DNA of 64,000 nt, taken from the NCBI GenBank assembly GCA_965279565.1, contig OZ257249.1, positions 3,224,001 to 3,288,000 on the forward strand, written 5' to 3'. Position numbers and translations under genes: made by a program. The stretch comes from Tagaea sp965279565 (lineage in GTDB: Bacteria > Pseudomonadota > Alphaproteobacteria > CACIAM-22H2). A model generated the notes under the pieces. That model did no database searches and was not told the origin of the DNA. It worked only from the letters and a program-made list of their open reading frames with translations. Shown piece by piece: positions 47,273 to 56,614 of this stretch (positions within the stretch are counted from its first letter, which is position 1; the number at the start of each line of letters is the position of its first letter).

Positions 47273-48529
47273 ATGCTCGTGCGCTCAATCATCGCCGCAG
47301 CGCTGATCGCCGTCGCCATTCCGGCGCAGGCCGAAACGCTGCTCGCCCAGGCCCAGCCGCAACGCCCGGCGGCGGCACCCCGCGCCCAGCAGCCGGCGCA
47401 GCGAGCCGCACCCGCTCCGGTCCGCGGCCCGTCCGACGCGATGCCCGAGGTTTCGGCACGCCAGGCGATCGTGCTCGACTACCAGACCGGCTTCGTCATG
47501 TTCGAGCGTGCGGCCGACGAGCGCATGCCGCCCTCGTCGATGAGCAAGGTCATGACGGCCTATCTGGTGTTCGAGGCGCTGAAGACCGGCAAGCTCGGGA
47601 TCGACGACATGCTGCCCGTGTCCGAGCGCGCGTGGCGCATGCAGGGTTCGAAGATGTTCGTGCCGCTCAACGGGCGCGTGAAGGTCGAAGACCTGATCCG
47701 CGGCATGATCGTGCAGTCGGGCAACGACGCGTGCATCGTGCTGGCCGAAGCGCTTGCCGGCAGCGAGGAAGCCTTCGCCGAGCAGATGAACGCCGAGGCG
47801 CGCCGGATGGGCCTCGCCGGCTCGAACTTCCGCAACGCGACCGGCTGGCCCGACCCGGACCACTACATGACCGCGCGCGACCTCGCCACGCTGGCGCGCC
47901 GGGTGATCGACGACCATCCGGAATATTACAAGTATTACCGTGAATTGAATTTCACCTACGGCAAGGACGAGCGGACCGGCAAGGAAATCACGCAGGGCAA
48001 CCGCAATCCGCTGCTCTACAAGAACATCGGCGCCGACGGCATCAAGACGGGCCACACCGAACAGGCGGGCTACGGCCTGACGGCGGCGGCCCTGCGCGAC
48101 GGACGGCGCGTCATCGCCGTGTTCAACGGCTGGGCATCGATGCGTCATCGTGCGGAGGAATCCGAACGCATGGTCGACTGGGCGTTCCGCGAGTTCCAGA
48201 CCTACCGGCTGTTCACGGCCGGGCAGGAAGTCGACAAGGTCGATATCTGGCTCGGCACCAAGGGAAGCACGGCGCTGCTGGCGGCACAGGACGTCGCCAT
48301 CACGATGCCGCGCCGCCTGCGTCCGCAGCTACAGGCCAAGATCGTCTACGACACGCCGGCACCGGCACCGATCGCCAGCGGCCAGGCGCTTGGCCGCGTG
48401 ACGTTGACCGCACCCGGCCTGACGCCGATCGACGTTCCGCTCGTGGCGCAGGAAAGCGTCGAGCGCCTCGGCTATTCCGGCCGCCTCACGGCCGCCGTGA
48501 ACTACCTGATCTTCGGCCCGAAGAAGTGA
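47273..48529 (+). CDS. D-alanyl-D-alanine carboxypeptidase (PBP5/6 type)
   Basis: This enzyme removes the terminal D-Ala of peptidoglycan pentapeptides. The protein has a Sec signal (AAALIAVAIPAQA), a short Pro/Gln-rich segment, the SxxK motif SMSK (Ser89-Lys92), SGN as VQSGND, and KTG as GIKTGHT. The C-terminal beta domain and helix end in LIFGPKK. ATG 47273 has AGGG eight bases upstream; ATG 47267 is too close to it. The stop overlaps the tmk start (GTGA). Confidence 0.93.
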   Translation: MLVRSIIAAALIAVAIPAQAETLLAQAQPQRPAAAPRAQQPAQRAAPAPVRGPSDAMPEVSARQAIVLDYQTGFVMFERAADERMPPSSMSKVMTAYLVFEALKTGKLGIDDMLPVSERAWRMQGSKMFVPLNGRVKVEDLIRGMIVQSGNDACIVLAEALAGSEEAFAEQMNAEARRMGLAGSNFRNATGWPDPDHYMTARDLATLARRVIDDHPEYYKYYRELNFTYGKDERTGKEITQGNRNPLLYKNIGADGIKTGHTEQAGYGLTAAALRDGRRVIAVFNGWASMRHRAEESERMVDWAFREFQTYRLFTAGQEVDKVDIWLGTKGSTALLAAQDVAITMPRRLRPQLQAKIVYDTPAPAPIASGQALGRVTLTAPGLTPIDVPLVAQESVERLGYSGRLTAAVNYLIFGPKK

Positions 48530-49194
48530 ATTCGAAGCGTCCTCGACGCGGCCTTTTCATAACCTTCGAGGGCGGCGAGGGGGCCGGCAAGTCGACCCAG
48601 ATCGCGCGTCTTGCCGAGCGCCTTGCGGCTGCGGGCCTCGACATCCTCGCCACGCGCGAACCCGGCGGCCCGCCCGGCGCCCTGCCGCAGGCGATGGCCA
48701 TCCGCCGCCTGCTCGTCGAAGGCGAGCCCGGCACGTGGAGCCCGCAGAGCGAAGCGCTGCTCAACTACACGCAGCGCATCGAGCATGTCCGGCGGATCAT
48801 CGAGCCGGCACTGGCGCGCGGCACGTGGGTGCTGTGCGACCGCTTCGCGGATTCGACGATGGCCTACCAGGGATACGGGCACCGTCTGGGCCTGCCGTTC
48901 GTCGAACGGCTGCACCGGCTCGCGCTCGGCGCCTTCAAGCCTGACCTGACGCTGGTTTTCGACCTGCCGGTCGAAACCGGCCTGAAGCGTGCGCTGGCAC
49001 GCGCCGGGGCCGAGACGCGCTACGAGCGGATGGATGTCGCGTTCCACGAACGTCTCCGGCGGGGCTTTCGCGCCATCGCACGCGCCGAGCCGAAGCGCTG
49101 TGCGCTGGTCGACGCGCGCGGCGACGTCGATGCGGTGACGGCGCGGATCGCGACGCTTCTCAAGCGCCGTCTCGGCACCAGGTTTCCCGCTTGA
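48526..49194 (+). CDS. tmk: Thymidylate kinase
   Basis: Tmk phosphorylates dTMP to dTDP with ATP. The 222-residue enzyme has the P-loop FEGGEGAGKSTQ, the dTMP-binding DRFADSTMAYQG, and the LID region near RALARAGAETRYERM. GTG 48526 overlaps the carboxypeptidase stop by four bases; TTGA joins its stop to holB. The dacC-tmk-holB order is common in alphaproteobacteria. Confidence 0.95.
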   Translation: MNSKRPRRGLFITFEGGEGAGKSTQIARLAERLAAAGLDILATREPGGPPGALPQAMAIRRLLVEGEPGTWSPQSEALLNYTQRIEHVRRIIEPALARGTWVLCDRFADSTMAYQGYGHRLGLPFVERLHRLALGAFKPDLTLVFDLPVETGLKRALARAGAETRYERMDVAFHERLRRGFRAIARAEPKRCALVDARGDVDAVTARIATLLKRRLGTRFPA

Positions 49195-50312
49195 CCGACG
49201 AAGCCGAAGACAAGGCGCCCCGGCCGCGCGCAAATCCGGATCTGGTCGGTCACGAAGCGGCCGAAGCGGGCCTGCTGTCGGCATGGAACTCCGGCCGGTT
49301 GCCGCATGCCTGGCTGATCGCCGGCCCGCGCGGCATCGGCAAGGCGACGCTCGCCTACCGCTTCGCCCGTTTCGCGCTGGCCGAGGGTGCCGCGCGCGCG
49401 GATCAGGCCGGCGGCCTGTTCGGCGGCGGCGGCCCGCCGCCGACCCCGCGCACGCTGGCGCTTTCCGCCGAGCATCCGGTCTTCCGGCGCGTCGCCGCCG
49501 AGGGCCATGCCGACATGCTGACTCTGCAGCCCGGCATGCCGAACCCGAATTCGAGCCCGCCCAACAAGCCTTCGCAGGAGATCATCGTCCACTGGGTCCG
49601 GCGCGCGGTCGATCTGCTGCACCGGACGGCCGCCGAGGGCGGCTGGCGCGTCGTCGTGATCGACACGGCCGAGGACATGAACGATTCCGCGCAGAACGCG
49701 CTGCTGAAGGCGCTCGAGGAACCGGCACCGCAGTGCCTGCTGCTGCTCGTCTCGAATGCGCCGGGCCGGCTGCTGCCGACCATCCGCTCGCGCTGCCGGA
49801 TGCTGTTCCTGCAGCCGCTGGCCGCGGCGACGGTCGACCAGCTCCTGCAGCGCTACCGGCCGGCCGTGAAGGCGGACGAGCGCCAGACGCTGATCGGCCT
49901 GTGCGACGGCTCGATCGGCCGGGCGATGGAACTGGCCGACCGGGGCGGGGCGGAGCTCTACCGCACGCTCCTCGACCTGCTCGCGGGCCTGCCGCGGCTC
50001 GACACCGGCAGCGTGCACGGCTTCGCCGAGACGATGTCGCGCAAGGGCGAGGACTCGCAGGCGAGCTTTCGCACCGCTCTCGACCTGATGGGCGGGATCG
50101 TGCACCGCCTCGCCAAGACCGCCGCGGGCGAACGCACCGTGCTGCCGGCCGAAGCGCAGCTCGCCGCGCGCTGTGCCGGCCGGGGCGCGCAGCCCTGGGT
50201 CGAGGCGTGGGACCGGCTGGGCCGGCTCGAAAGTGCGGGCGACGGGCTCAATCTCGACCGCAAGGCGGTGCTGCTGTCGGCCTTCGCGGCGTTCGAGCGG
50301 GCGGCGTCCTAG
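49191..50312 (+). CDS. holB: DNA polymerase III subunit delta prime
   Basis: The delta-prime subunit is part of the clamp loader that places the beta clamp on DNA. The 373-residue protein has a Walker-like GPRGIGKAT, the interface NDSAQNALLKALEEP, and SRCRMLFLQPL, where the SRC arginine finger lies. An alphaproteobacterial Gly/Pro-rich insertion (GGLFGGGGPPPTP) is at ~80-95. The start TTG 49191 overlaps the tmk stop (TTGA). It converges on sixA. Confidence 0.94.
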   Translation: MTDEAEDKAPRPRANPDLVGHEAAEAGLLSAWNSGRLPHAWLIAGPRGIGKATLAYRFARFALAEGAARADQAGGLFGGGGPPPTPRTLALSAEHPVFRRVAAEGHADMLTLQPGMPNPNSSPPNKPSQEIIVHWVRRAVDLLHRTAAEGGWRVVVIDTAEDMNDSAQNALLKALEEPAPQCLLLLVSNAPGRLLPTIRSRCRMLFLQPLAAATVDQLLQRYRPAVKADERQTLIGLCDGSIGRAMELADRGGAELYRTLLDLLAGLPRLDTGSVHGFAETMSRKGEDSQASFRTALDLMGGIVHRLAKTAAGERTVLPAEAQLAARCAGRGAQPWVEAWDRLGRLESAGDGLNLDRKAVLLSAFAAFERAAS

Positions 50313-50313
50313 T

Positions 50314-50844
50314 TCAGCCGATATCCGTCGGCACGAGATATTCGTTCAGGCTCGCGCGGGACGAATTGATGTCCGCCCAGTCCTCGACCGTGAAGCTCAG
50401 GTCGAGGAACGCGCAGGTCGGGAATTTCGTCGCGATGCGCCGGCGCGTCTCGATCTCGCCCGGCGGAACCAGACGCAGCGCCAGATCCTCGAGCCCCGGA
50501 TTGTGGCCGATGACCATGACCTGGGCGGGGGGCTGCGGCCCCTCGTCGAGTTCGGCCAGCGCCCCGAGGATCGCCTCGTCGTCGGCAAGATAGAGGCGGC
50601 GCTCGACGCGGACTTCCGTCGTGGCGCCCAAGGCCGGCCGGACGGCGGCCAACGTCTCGCGCGTGCGGGTTGCAGCCGAGCAAAAGACCAGATCGAGGTG
50701 CAGATTTCGCGCGGCAAGCCATTCGGCCATCGCGTGCGCCGCGCGATGGCCCCTTTTGTTCAGCGGCCTGTCGAAATCGTCCAGAAACGGGTCTTCGCGG
50801 GACGATTTCGCGTGCCGGAGCAGAAAAAGTCGCTTGGGTTTCAA
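50314..50844 (-). CDS. sixA: SixA-type phosphohistidine phosphatase
   Basis: A 176-residue small histidine phosphatase: LFLLRHAKSSRED (catalytic His near residue 10) and VIGHNPGLEDLAL (second catalytic His). Known SixA removes phosphate from histidines in phosphorelays and PTS-like proteins. The best start is TTG 50844 (MKPKRLFLL); no ATG is in frame nearby. It is divergent from ppk1, 102 bases away. The pairing suggests shared phosphate control, though this is inference. Confidence 0.85.
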   Translation of the reverse strand: MKPKRLFLLRHAKSSREDPFLDDFDRPLNKRGHRAAHAMAEWLAARNLHLDLVFCSAATRTRETLAAVRPALGATTEVRVERRLYLADDEAILGALAELDEGPQPPAQVMVIGHNPGLEDLALRLVPPGEIETRRRIATKFPTCAFLDLSFTVEDWADINSSRASLNEYLVPTDIG

Positions 50845-50933
50845 AATCTTGCCATCAAATGCGGATAAAATCGCCCCGTGATACCATGAACCCTGCTTTC
50901 CGACGAGGCCCGCCTCGGCCGGAACGCGCCACT

Positions 50934-50938
50934 GGAGG
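50934..50938 (+). promoter_or_regulatory. Ribosome site for the TTG start of ppk1
   Basis: GGAGG lies eight bases before TTG 50947. No ATG in this frame is near, so the strong site supports the TTG start. Confidence 0.7.
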
Positions 50939-50946
50939 ACGACATC

Positions 50947-53088
50947 TTGAACGGCGAGCCCCGACTGCGCGACCCGGTTCCCGCGGCTGAAACGGCCGAC
51001 GGCCGCTATATCAATCGCGAGCTTTCGTGGCTGGCGTTCAACGAGCGTGTCATCGAGGAATGCGGCAACAAGTCCCATCCGCTGCTCGAGCGGCTGCGCT
51101 TCCTGTCGATCTCCGCGAGCAATCTCGATGAATTCTACATGGTCCGCGTCGCCGGCCTCAAAGGCCAGGTCGAGGCGGGCGTCACGCAGCCGTCGGACGA
51201 CGGACTCACGCCCGCCCAGCAGCTGGTCGCCGTCCATCGCCGCGCGGCCACGCTGATGACGACGCAGCAGACCGTCTGGCTCGAACTGGTCGAGGAACTG
51301 CGCAAGGCCGGTGTCTCGGTCGTCGGTGCTCCCGAACTGACGGCGGACGATCGCGGCTGGCTCGCCCGCCGTTTCGCCGAACAGATATTCCCGGTCCTCA
51401 CGCCGCTGGCGATCGATCCCGCGCACCCGTTCCCGTTCATCGCGAACAAGGGCCTCGCCCTGGTGATGCAGCTCGTCGCGCGCAAGGACAAGCGCATCCT
51501 GCAGGCGCTGATTCCCGTACCGCACCAGGTCGACCGGTTCGTACGCCTGCCGGGCGACACGATCCGGTTCATCCCGGTCGAAGACGTCATCTTCATGCAT
51601 CTCGACCGGCTGTTCCCGGGCTACGAGCTGCGCAGTTCCGGGCGCTTCCGCCTGCTGCGCGACAGCGAAATGGAGGTCGAGGAAGAGGCCGAAGACCTCG
51701 TGCGCGTGTTCGAAAGCGCGCTCAAGCGCCGCCGGCGCGGCGTCGTCATCCGGCTGGCGGTCGACGAGGGCATGCCCGAGGACCTCCAGCAGTTCGTCCT
51801 CGACGAGCTCCAGGTCAAGCCGGAGGACTGCTTTCGCCTTGGCGGCATGCTCGGCATGTCCGATCTCAAGCAGCTCATCGTGTCGGACCGGCCCGACCTG
51901 CTGTTCCCGCCCTACAACCCGCGCTTTCCCGAACGCATCCGCGATTTCGGCGGCGACTGCTTCGCCGCGATCCGCCACAAGGACATCGTCGTCCACCATC
52001 CGTACGAGAGCTTCGACGTGGTGGTGCAGTTCCTGCGGCAGGCGGCGCGCGACCCGGCGGTCGTGTCGATCAAGCAGACGCTCTACCGCACGTCGGATAA
52101 TTCGCCCATCGTCCGGGCGCTTGTCGAGGCGGCGGAGTCCGGCAAGTCCGTCACCGCGATGGTCGAACTCAAGGCGCGCTTCGACGAAGAAGCGAACATC
52201 CGCTGGGCACGCGACCTCGAACGCGCGGGCGCGCAGGTCGTCTACGGCTTCATCGACCTGAAGACCCACGCGAAGATCTCGTACGTCGTGCGCCGCGAGG
52301 CGGGGGGCCTGCGCTCCTACGTGCATTTCGGCACCGGCAACTACCATCCGATCACCGCGCGCATCTACACGGACTTCTCTTTCTTCTCGTGCGATCCGGC
52401 CCTGTGCAACGACGCGGCGCGGCTGTTCAACTTCATGACCGGCTACGCCACGCCCGAGGCGATGGAAAAGCTCGCCTTCGCGCCGCTGACGCTGCGCAAG
52501 ACGCTGGTGAAGCTGATCGACGACGAGATCGCGCACGCGCGCGCCGGGCGGCCGGCGGCGATATGGGTGAAGCTCAACTCGCTCGTCTGCCCGCGCATCA
52601 TCGACAAGCTCTACGAGGCGAGCGAGGCCGGCGTGCAGATCGACCTGGTCGTGCGCGGAATCTGCTGCCTGCGCCCCGGCGTGAAGGGCATGTCGTCGAA
52701 CATCCGCGTGCGCAGCATGATCGGCCGCTTCCTCGAACACGGCCGCGTCGCGTGCTTCGGCAACGGCTTCGGCCTGCCGAACCCGCGTTCGAAGGTCTTC
52801 ATCTCGTCGGCCGACTGGATGCCCCGCAATCTCGACGGCCGGGTGGAAAGTTTCGTGCCGATCGAGAACCCGACGGTCCACGAACAGATCCAGGACCAGA
52901 TCGTTGTGGCGAATCTGCGCGACGTGAAGCAGAGTTGGACGCTCGATTCGGACGGCGTGTACACGCGCCTGCCGGCCGGGCCAGACGCCTTCAGCGCCCA
53001 CCATTTCTTCATGACGAACCCCAGCCTGTCCGGTCGCGGAAGTGCCCTGCGCAAGGCCGACAAGTCCAAGGTAAAGGTCGTCACCTGA
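50947..53088 (+). CDS. ppk1: Polyphosphate kinase 1
   Basis: PPK1 polymerises the gamma phosphate of ATP into long polyphosphate, reversibly. The 713-residue protein shows YINRELSWLAFNERVIEE (N domain), IKQTLYRTS, the autophosphorylated His441 in IDLKTHAKISYV, and FISSADWMPRNLDGR at the C-terminal PLD-like domain. TTG 50947 is supported by GGAGG. It lies ten bases before ppx, and the two form the usual polyphosphate operon. Confidence 0.97.
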   Translation: MNGEPRLRDPVPAAETADGRYINRELSWLAFNERVIEECGNKSHPLLERLRFLSISASNLDEFYMVRVAGLKGQVEAGVTQPSDDGLTPAQQLVAVHRRAATLMTTQQTVWLELVEELRKAGVSVVGAPELTADDRGWLARRFAEQIFPVLTPLAIDPAHPFPFIANKGLALVMQLVARKDKRILQALIPVPHQVDRFVRLPGDTIRFIPVEDVIFMHLDRLFPGYELRSSGRFRLLRDSEMEVEEEAEDLVRVFESALKRRRRGVVIRLAVDEGMPEDLQQFVLDELQVKPEDCFRLGGMLGMSDLKQLIVSDRPDLLFPPYNPRFPERIRDFGGDCFAAIRHKDIVVHHPYESFDVVVQFLRQAARDPAVVSIKQTLYRTSDNSPIVRALVEAAESGKSVTAMVELKARFDEEANIRWARDLERAGAQVVYGFIDLKTHAKISYVVRREAGGLRSYVHFGTGNYHPITARIYTDFSFFSCDPALCNDAARLFNFMTGYATPEAMEKLAFAPLTLRKTLVKLIDDEIAHARAGRPAAIWVKLNSLVCPRIIDKLYEASEAGVQIDLVVRGICCLRPGVKGMSSNIRVRSMIGRFLEHGRVACFGNGFGLPNPRSKVFISSADWMPRNLDGRVESFVPIENPTVHEQIQDQIVVANLRDVKQSWTLDSDGVYTRLPAGPDAFSAHHFFMTNPSLSGRGSALRKADKSKVKVVT

Positions 53089-53098
53089 TGCCGGTTCC

Positions 53099-54595
53099 AT
53101 GACTGCACGGCGATCGCGCAAACACGACAGTTTCGATCGCCGCCCGGTAGCGGTCGTTGACATCGGTTCCAACTCGATCCGTCTGGTCGTGTTCGACGGC
53201 ACGAGCCGCGTGCCGCTGCCGCTGTTCAACGAGAAGGTCCTTTCCGGTCTCGGCCGCGGCCTCGAGCGCACGGGCGAACTCGACGCCGAGGGCATGGAAT
53301 CCGCCCTCCAGAATCTTCGCCGCTTCGCCGAACTGATCCGCGCGATGGACGTGCGCAAGACGTTCGCGCTTGCCACGGCCGCGGCGCGCGACGCGACCAA
53401 CGGGCCGGAATTCGTCAGGCTCGTGCGCAAGACGACGGGCCTTCCCGTCGTGGTCCTGTCGGGCAAGGAAGAGGCGCGCCTCTCCGCACTCGGCGTCATC
53501 GCCGGCACGCCGGAAGCCGCCGGTGCCATGGGCGATCTCGGCGGCGGCAGCCTCGAACTTGTCGAGCTTTCCGACGGGCATACCGACCGCTACGCCACGC
53601 TGCCGCTCGGTCCACTGCGGCTGCGCGAGGTTGCCGAACGCAACCGCGGCCAGCTCCGTGCGATGATCGACGACCATCTGGGCGAACTCGCCTTCCTGCG
53701 CAAGGCGCGCGGACGGGATTTCTACGCGGTCGGCGGAGCTTGGCGCGCGCTCGCCAAGCTCCACATGTCGCAGACGAACTACGGGCTCGAGGTGATCCAC
53801 CACTACGCGATCCGGCGCGAACCCGCGATCGAGTTCCTTGGGCTTGTCGCCACGCAGAGCCGCGCGTCGCTCGACGGATTCACGGGCGTCTCGCGCAAGC
53901 GCCTCGAGACGCTGCCGCTCGCGGCCCTCGTGCTCGAACGCACGCTGCGTCGCATCAAGCCCGAACGCCTGATCTTCTCGGCCTACGGGCTGCGCGAGGG
54001 ATGCCTCTACGATTCCCTTCCGGCCAAGCTCAAGCGCGTCGATCCGCTGCTGTCGGGCGCGCTCGCCATGCTCGAAGGCAACCGGCGCTACAAGGTCGAT
54101 CCAGAGACGCTGGCCGACTGGGTCGCCCCGCTCTTCAAGGACAAGTCGCGCGAGCGCCTGCGACTGGCGACCTGCTATCTCGCCGACATCGCGTGGAGCG
54201 AACACCCTGACCATCGCGGCGACATCGCGTATCGTCGCGCGCTCTACATGCCGCTGGCCGGCATCGACCATCCCGGCCGTGCCTATGTGGCGCTGGCGCT
54301 GTTCGCGCGCTACGAAGGCCAGCCCGATCCCGACGCGACGCGCGAGGCGTGGCACCTGCTCGACGAGGAAAGCCTGCGCGAGGCCTACCAGCTCGGTCTG
54401 GCGCTGCGCGTGGCCTACCGGCTCACCGGCGGTGCGGCTTCCGTCTTCGCGCGCTGCAGGCTGCGGCTGACGCCGAAGGACATCGTGCTCGACGTACCCA
54501 AGCGCATGGGCGGCATGGTCGGCGAGGTCGTCGGCCGCCGCATGGAAGCACTGGCGCGCGCACTGGACCGCAGACCGGTCATCAAGCTGCACTGA
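53099..54595 (+). CDS. ppx: Exopolyphosphatase / Ppx-GppA phosphatase
   Basis: The 498-residue enzyme shortens polyphosphate or acts on pppGpp. It has the actin-like fold: VAVVDIGSNSIRLVVFDG (P1), ALATAAARDATNG, then GDLGGGSLEL (P2), and YAVGGAWRAL. The C-terminal helical domain (~330-498) resembles the HD-like domain of long Ppx. Its ATG is ten bases after ppk1, so they are co-transcribed. The stop touches the next start (TGATG). Confidence 0.95.
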   Translation: MTARRSRKHDSFDRRPVAVVDIGSNSIRLVVFDGTSRVPLPLFNEKVLSGLGRGLERTGELDAEGMESALQNLRRFAELIRAMDVRKTFALATAAARDATNGPEFVRLVRKTTGLPVVVLSGKEEARLSALGVIAGTPEAAGAMGDLGGGSLELVELSDGHTDRYATLPLGPLRLREVAERNRGQLRAMIDDHLGELAFLRKARGRDFYAVGGAWRALAKLHMSQTNYGLEVIHHYAIRREPAIEFLGLVATQSRASLDGFTGVSRKRLETLPLAALVLERTLRRIKPERLIFSAYGLREGCLYDSLPAKLKRVDPLLSGALAMLEGNRRYKVDPETLADWVAPLFKDKSRERLRLATCYLADIAWSEHPDHRGDIAYRRALYMPLAGIDHPGRAYVALALFARYEGQPDPDATREAWHLLDEESLREAYQLGLALRVAYRLTGGAASVFARCRLRLTPKDIVLDVPKRMGGMVGEVVGRRMEALARALDRRPVIKLH

Positions 54596-55353
54596 TGAAA
54601 GCTTTCGCATTTCTTCTCATGGCCACCGGCCTGGCCCTCGGCGCCTGCGCGCAGCGCGTCGCCGCGCCGCCGCGTCCGATCGAGCATTTCGTCTCGACGA
54701 TCGATCCGGGCGGCGACGGACCACATTCGGGCGCGATCCTCGTCCCGGGATGCGACGGTGCCGGTCCGCACGTCGCCTTCGCCGCCGAACGCCTCGCACG
54801 CGACGGCTTCGTCGTGCTGACGCTCGACTATCCCTCTGCCTACGGGCTGGACGGAAGCTGCACCTCGACGCAGACCGCGACGCTCGCCGACGACGTCGTC
54901 CGGACGACCGCCGGCCTGCGCGCCCGGCACGGCGTCGATCCCGCGCGCATCCATCTGGTCGGCTGGGCCGAAGGCGGGTCGGCGGTGATGGCCGCACTGG
55001 CCGATCCGGTGCGGGCAGGGAACATCGCCGCGCGCTCGGCAGCCGTCTTCTATCCGGACTGCGCGCGGCTGTCGCAGTGGCGGATCGACGTGCCGTTCCT
55101 GATGCTGCTCGCCGACCGCGACAGCGTGGCCGAAGCGCAGGCCTGCATCGCGCTGACCGAGGGATCGAAGGGCGCCGGCAAGGTGCTGGCGATCCGCTAT
55201 GGCGGTGCCGCTCCCCGCTTCGATGTCGACGACAAGGCGACGGCGCCGTCGTGGCGCTTCTGGCGGCGGGACGCGGACGCGTTCAACGGCGCGATCCGCG
55301 ATGCCGCATTCGCCGATCTCCAGACGTTTTTCGGCGTGCCGAAGTCGCCCTAG
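54595..55353 (+). CDS. Dienelactone-hydrolase-like lipoprotein lacking the nucleophile
   Basis: A 252-residue alpha/beta-hydrolase-fold protein with a lipoprotein signal (lipobox LALGAC, Cys19). ILVPGCDGAGPHV and the FVVLTLDYPSAYG strand match the fold. The elbow where Ser or Cys should sit reads VGWAEGG, with Ala125 in its place. Later parts, MLLADRD and the region near FDVDD, lack a clear catalytic His. It may bind rather than hydrolyse a ligand. It is coupled to ppx by a one-base stop/start overlap. The function is unknown. Confidence 0.75.
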   Translation: MKAFAFLLMATGLALGACAQRVAAPPRPIEHFVSTIDPGGDGPHSGAILVPGCDGAGPHVAFAAERLARDGFVVLTLDYPSAYGLDGSCTSTQTATLADDVVRTTAGLRARHGVDPARIHLVGWAEGGSAVMAALADPVRAGNIAARSAAVFYPDCARLSQWRIDVPFLMLLADRDSVAEAQACIALTEGSKGAGKVLAIRYGGAAPRFDVDDKATAPSWRFWRRDADAFNGAIRDAAFADLQTFFGVPKSP

Positions 55354-56498
55354 AGCGTCAGCAGGACGATCTTCTTGCCCTTGAGGGTGAAGGCGAGCTT
55401 GCCCGTCTTCAGGTCGATCGCCGCGTTGCCGAACACCTCGCGCCGCCAGCCGTTGAGCGGCGGGATGTCCGCGCCGTCGTCGGCGGCGATGCGCTCGAGA
55501 TCGGCCGTGGTCGCGACCAGCTTCTGCGCCACGCCGTGCTCCTCGCACTTCATCTTGAGCAGGACCTTCAGCAGCTCGACGATCGGGCCGAGGCCGGGGG
55601 GCAGGTCCGGCTGGTCGGGCAGGGTCGGGATCTCGGTCGGTGCCAGCGCCAGCCCGCGCTTGACCGCATCGAGCAGTTCCTGCCCGAGCCTTCCGTCGGC
55701 GAAGTTCTTCGACAGGCCGCGCATGCGCGCGAGATCGTCGAGCGTGGTGGGCGCATGCGCGCAGAGGTCCAGGATCGTCTCGTCGCGGACGACGCGGTTG
55801 CGCGGCGTGTCGCGGCGCTGGGCCTCGCGCTCGCGCCAGGCGCAGACCTCCTTCATCACGGCAAGGAAGCGCGGCTTGGCGCCGCGCGGGCGCATGCGGC
55901 GCCAGACCTGCTCGGGATCGACCTTGTAGGTCGCAGGGTCGAGGAGGGTCGCCATCTCCTCCTGCAGCCAGCTCGCGCGCCCGTTGGCGGCAAGCTTGCG
56001 GGCGAGGGCCTCGTAGGCCGGGCGCAGATGGGTGACGTCCGACAGGGCGTAAGTGACCTGCCGTTCGGAAAGCGGGCGCTGCGCCCAGTCGGTGAAACGG
56101 ACCGACTTGTCGATCCGCGCGCGGGCGAGCTGGGCGGCAAGGGTCTCGTAGCTGACCTGGTCGCCGAAGCCGCAGACCATCGCGGCGACCTGCGTGTCGA
56201 ACAGCGGCGACGGCACGCGGCCGGCGAGATTGTAGAAGATCTCGAGGTCCTGGCGGGCCGCGTGGAACACTTTCAGGATCCCCGGCTCGTCCATAAGGGC
56301 GAGCAGCGGGGCAAGGTCGAGGCCGGGGGCGAGCGCGTCGATCACGGCCGCGTCGTCGGGGCCGGCGACCTGGACGAGACAGAGCTGCGGATAATAGGTC
56401 CTGTCGCGCATGAACTCGGTGTCCACGGTTACGTAACTCGACCGGGAAACCTTGGCGCAAAACGCCGCCAGCGCGGCGGACTCGGAAATCAACGTCAT
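55350..56498 (-). CDS. rnd: Ribonuclease D
   Basis: RNase D trims the 3' ends of tRNA precursors and other small RNAs. The 382-residue protein has the DEDD exonuclease domain: VTVDTEFMRD (D and E), VFHAARQDLEIFY (D), YALSDVTHLRPAY (D with the Y-type tyrosine). One HRDC domain follows, with a weaker second. I used ATG 56498; GTG 56504 is an alternative two codons upstream. It converges with the hydrolase-like gene (stops overlap) and is divergent from aspS. Confidence 0.94.
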   Translation of the reverse strand: MTLISESAALAAFCAKVSRSSYVTVDTEFMRDRTYYPQLCLVQVAGPDDAAVIDALAPGLDLAPLLALMDEPGILKVFHAARQDLEIFYNLAGRVPSPLFDTQVAAMVCGFGDQVSYETLAAQLARARIDKSVRFTDWAQRPLSERQVTYALSDVTHLRPAYEALARKLAANGRASWLQEEMATLLDPATYKVDPEQVWRRMRPRGAKPRFLAVMKEVCAWREREAQRRDTPRNRVVRDETILDLCAHAPTTLDDLARMRGLSKNFADGRLGQELLDAVKRGLALAPTEIPTLPDQPDLPPGLGPIVELLKVLLKMKCEEHGVAQKLVATTADLERIAADDGADIPPLNGWRREVFGNAAIDLKTGKLAFTLKGKKIVLLTL

Positions 56499-56614
56499 TC
56501 CCACTGGTTACACCGCATTCGCCACCCCCTCAAGGACGAAACCCCCGGGGGTTGACAAGCGGGGCCGCACCATGCGCTTTTCCCCCCGGATTTACTTCAA
56601 GGAATCGCCCCTCC

